From NCBI RefSeq assembly GCF_001180305.1, contig NZ_CVSX01000041.1, forward strand, positions 164,319 to 228,318: a DNA stretch of 64,000 bases, read 5' to 3'. Position numbers and translations under genes: made by a program. The DNA comes from Prochlorococcus marinus. Lineage in GTDB: Bacteria > Cyanobacteriota > Cyanobacteriia > PCC-6307 > Cyanobiaceae. Below are positions 62,783-64,000 of the stretch, piece after piece (within the stretch, counting starts at the first letter, position 1; each line of letters begins with the position of its first letter). The notes below the pieces were generated by a model that made no database searches, had not been told where the DNA came from, and saw only the letters and a list, made by a program, of their open reading frames with translations.

Positions 62783-62959
62783 GTGATTAAACCTTTTCCC
62801 AATCTTGTCTCTAAAAGAAACAGCAACTTAGTAACTTCTAAAAAAAGCCCCAAAGAAGAAGAAAACGTTAAATCTAAACCATTAATAATATTTGGTTTTA
62901 TTATCTCATTAACCTCTATATTTTTACTTTTATACACCATTAATAATAAATTTGGATGA
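62783..62959 (+). CDS. Small membrane-anchored hypothetical protein, 58 aa
   Basis: GTG at 62783 gives 58 residues: a basic, polar first half (RNSNLVTSKKSPKEEENVKS) and a C-terminal transmembrane helix (PLIIFGFIISLTSIFLLLYT). The antisense frame on the opposite strand is less convincing. No family is recognised. Confidence 0.5.
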   Translation: MIKPFPNLVSKRNSNLVTSKKSPKEEENVKSKPLIIFGFIISLTSIFLLLYTINNKFG

Positions 62960-63029
62960 TATATGAGTATTTAGAACTATCACCTAGGGACAAATATGGT
63001 CTATTATTAATTTAAAAATAACTAACTAT

Positions 63030-63146
63030 ATGGCATTTAAAGAAGGGGGAATGGCATCAGGCCTTCTTATCATCGCAGTATCAATAATTTTTGCTGCCGG
63101 TTTTGGATTTTTAGTCTTGCATTTTGTCCCAGGGACTCCATTTTAG
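63030..63146 (+). CDS. 38-residue single-span membrane protein
   Basis: ATG at 63030 encodes MAFKEGGMASGLLIIAVSII followed by FAAGFGFLVLHFVPGTPF, a short charged start and one long helix. It resembles the layout of small photosystem or cytochrome subunits but matches none that I know. The sequence looks conserved rather than random. Confidence 0.58.
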   Translation: MAFKEGGMASGLLIIAVSIIFAAGFGFLVLHFVPGTPF

Positions 63147-63178
63147 GTTACATAATTGAATTTAATTCACAAAATAAC

Positions 63179-63448
63179 TTAAACATTAACTGTTTCTAAA
63201 TCCTGCATTTGATTATCATCAAGATTAGATTTCTTCTTTATTCGATAGGCATAAACTAAAGATCCTAAAGCTATGGTACTAGAGGCAAAAATTCCTGATA
63301 TAAGTATCAAGGCAAACAGACCTCCTATTAACCCCCCTTTTAATCTAAGCAAATTTGATTTAATTAAAAGTATTGATAAAAAAACAATAGTGGCTTTTAG
63401 AGAAGAGATTTTCAAAAAAGTAAATGGAACAAATGGATTCAACAACAT
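63179..63448 (-). CDS. Two-span membrane protein, unknown, 89 aa
   Basis: The reverse-strand frame gives two hydrophobic helices (ATIVFLSILLIKS and GGLIGGLFALILISGIFAS...), followed by a basic cytoplasmic tail (AYRIKKKSNLDDNQMQDLE). The glycine-rich second helix and basic flank look real. The overlapping plus-strand frame is discounted. Function is unknown. Confidence 0.55.
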   Translation of the reverse strand: MLLNPFVPFTFLKISSLKATIVFLSILLIKSNLLRLKGGLIGGLFALILISGIFASSTIALGSLVYAYRIKKKSNLDDNQMQDLETVNV

Positions 63449-63507
63449 TTCTTTGGCAGTATTTAATTTAGCCTGATTCTAAAAATAATTTTTAAAAACC
63501 GCATAAA

Positions 63508-63529
63508 AAAAGACTCAAATGAGTCTTTT
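63508..63529 (-). terminator. Rho-independent terminator for the 45-residue gene
   Basis: A perfect 9-bp inverted repeat, AAAAGACTC / GAGTCTTTT around AAAT, is followed on the reverse strand by a T-rich tail. It sits 25 bp downstream of the 63554-63691 gene. Confidence 0.85.
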
Positions 63530-63553
63530 AAAATGTATATTAAATTTGATGAT

Positions 63554-63691
63554 TTATGCATCAGGGTCAAAATTCTTTAGGTTTGGACCAGCAACTAGAC
63601 CAACAAGACCAAAAAGGACTAAAGAACCAATTCCAAATCCTGCTGCCCATGGATTGAAACCACCTAAAGCAAAAGAAGCTAATAAATTCAT
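63554..63691 (-). CDS. 45-residue single-span membrane protein
   Basis: ATG at 63691 encodes MNLLASFALGGFNPWAAGFG then IGSLVLFGLVGLVAGPNLKN and a terminal FDPDA. It has one glycine-rich span. An upstream in-frame ATG at 63703 would add four residues. The sequence is strongly patterned and is followed by a good terminator, so it is a real small gene; I do not recognise its family. Confidence 0.65.
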   Translation of the reverse strand: MNLLASFALGGFNPWAAGFGIGSLVLFGLVGLVAGPNLKNFDPDA

Positions 63692-63891
63692 GATTTTAAA
63701 CATAATATCTCCGAGTAAGCATACAGATTATTATGAAAAATATACCTATATTGAGACATTTCTTCGTAATTATGAGAATCTTTTAGCTATCCCTTTAAAA
63801 GAAATCCACAAAATTTTTATTTTTTGTTTTATTATCAAAGCAATACTCTTTTGTTGGAGTACTTTAAGAAGCTTAAAACTGTTTTTTTCTA

Positions 63892-64000
63892 ATGACTTCC
63901 AACTATACCTTTATTTATGATGGAGAATGCCCTTTCTGCAATCATTTTGCTGAACTTCTAGAAATCAAAAGTAAGATTACTAATATTAAAATTCTTGATG
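63892..64000 (+). CDS. DCC1-like thiol-disulfide oxidoreductase family (DUF393), 3' end outside window
   Basis: The fragment begins MTSNYTFIYDGECPFCNHFA, with the DGxCxxC motif (YDGECPFC) of the DCC1/DUF393 thioredoxin-like family. The 36 residues seen fit its N-terminus. The remainder is beyond the window. Confidence 0.75.
   Translation, partial: MTSNYTFIYDGECPFCNHFAELLEIKSKITNIKILD

Noticed and set aside
63519..63920. 133-codon plus-strand frame across the 45-residue gene and its upstream region
   Set aside because: It runs antisense to a strongly patterned gene with its own terminator, and the translation shows no protein-like pattern.

Overview
The window is AT-rich, gene-dense cyanobacterial chromosome, best matched to a high-light-adapted Prochlorococcus. 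The basis is chlH (Mg-chelatase H), acsF (Mg-protoporphyrin monomethyl ester cyclase), a CCB-type cytochrome b6f assembly factor, a PetP-like protein, Ycf20 and CGLD27 homologues, and many cyanobacteria-specific families recognised by eye (DUF2949, DUF2996, DUF3038, DUF3303, DUF3318, DUF4335). Very short intergenic spaces, A/T-rich codons, frequent TTG/GTG starts and many sub-80-residue membrane proteins fit the same group. No insertion sequence, phage module, CRISPR array or rRNA is visible.

Layout. 1-7 kb: translation genes (pheT fragment, rpmG, rpsR, metG, a TrmL-type methylase, an elongator-class tRNA with CAU anticodon), a compact RNB exonuclease, an LptC-like lipoprotein, a CCB factor, cobU and clpS. 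7.5-10 kb: a run of tiny, mostly unrecognised genes on both strands. 10-19 kb: a 2-Cys peroxiredoxin; an FtsH-like AAA protein that has lost its protease zinc site; rpmF; Ycf20; a HAD hydrolase; a CxxC protein followed by two half-size UPF0016 cation transporters; and a large RNB-family protein that lacks the catalytic motifs. 19-28.5 kb: acsF, tldD/tldE, fmt, terC and mfd. 28.6-33.3 kb: a minus-strand operon from dapB through a UbiH-like monooxygenase into DUF2949, DUF3038 and DUF4335. 33-47 kb: chlH, folP, tpiA, an S4 protein, an ABC exporter, carB, then DUF3318-rsfS-CGLD27-asparaginase and initiator tRNA with its terminator. 47-51 kb: PetP-like protein and a three-gene ABC-2 transporter. 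51-64 kb: accessory-like region with a candidate structured ncRNA, a TauE/SafE permease, an HNH protein, a phosphoribosyltransferase/deoxyribosyltransferase pair, rpsU, a helix-hairpin-helix protein with a DNA microsatellite, a MetF-like/FAD-oxidoreductase pair, a peptidase E, and several small membrane proteins.

How genes work together. acsF and chlH are two separate steps of chlorophyll synthesis. The fmt product and the initiator tRNA serve translation initiation; rpmG, rpsR, rpmF, rpsU and rsfS serve the ribosome. TldD/TldE form one protease. The most unusual signals are paralogues apparently stripped of catalysis (the FtsH-like and RNase R-like proteins), a conserved DUF3038 gene with no ATG/GTG/TTG at its homology-supported start, a hairpin-rich intergenic transcript candidate near 51.5 kb, and a tightly linked folate-fold/FAD enzyme pair near 58-60 kb. 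Family assignments rest on motif recognition by eye; no database search was run.
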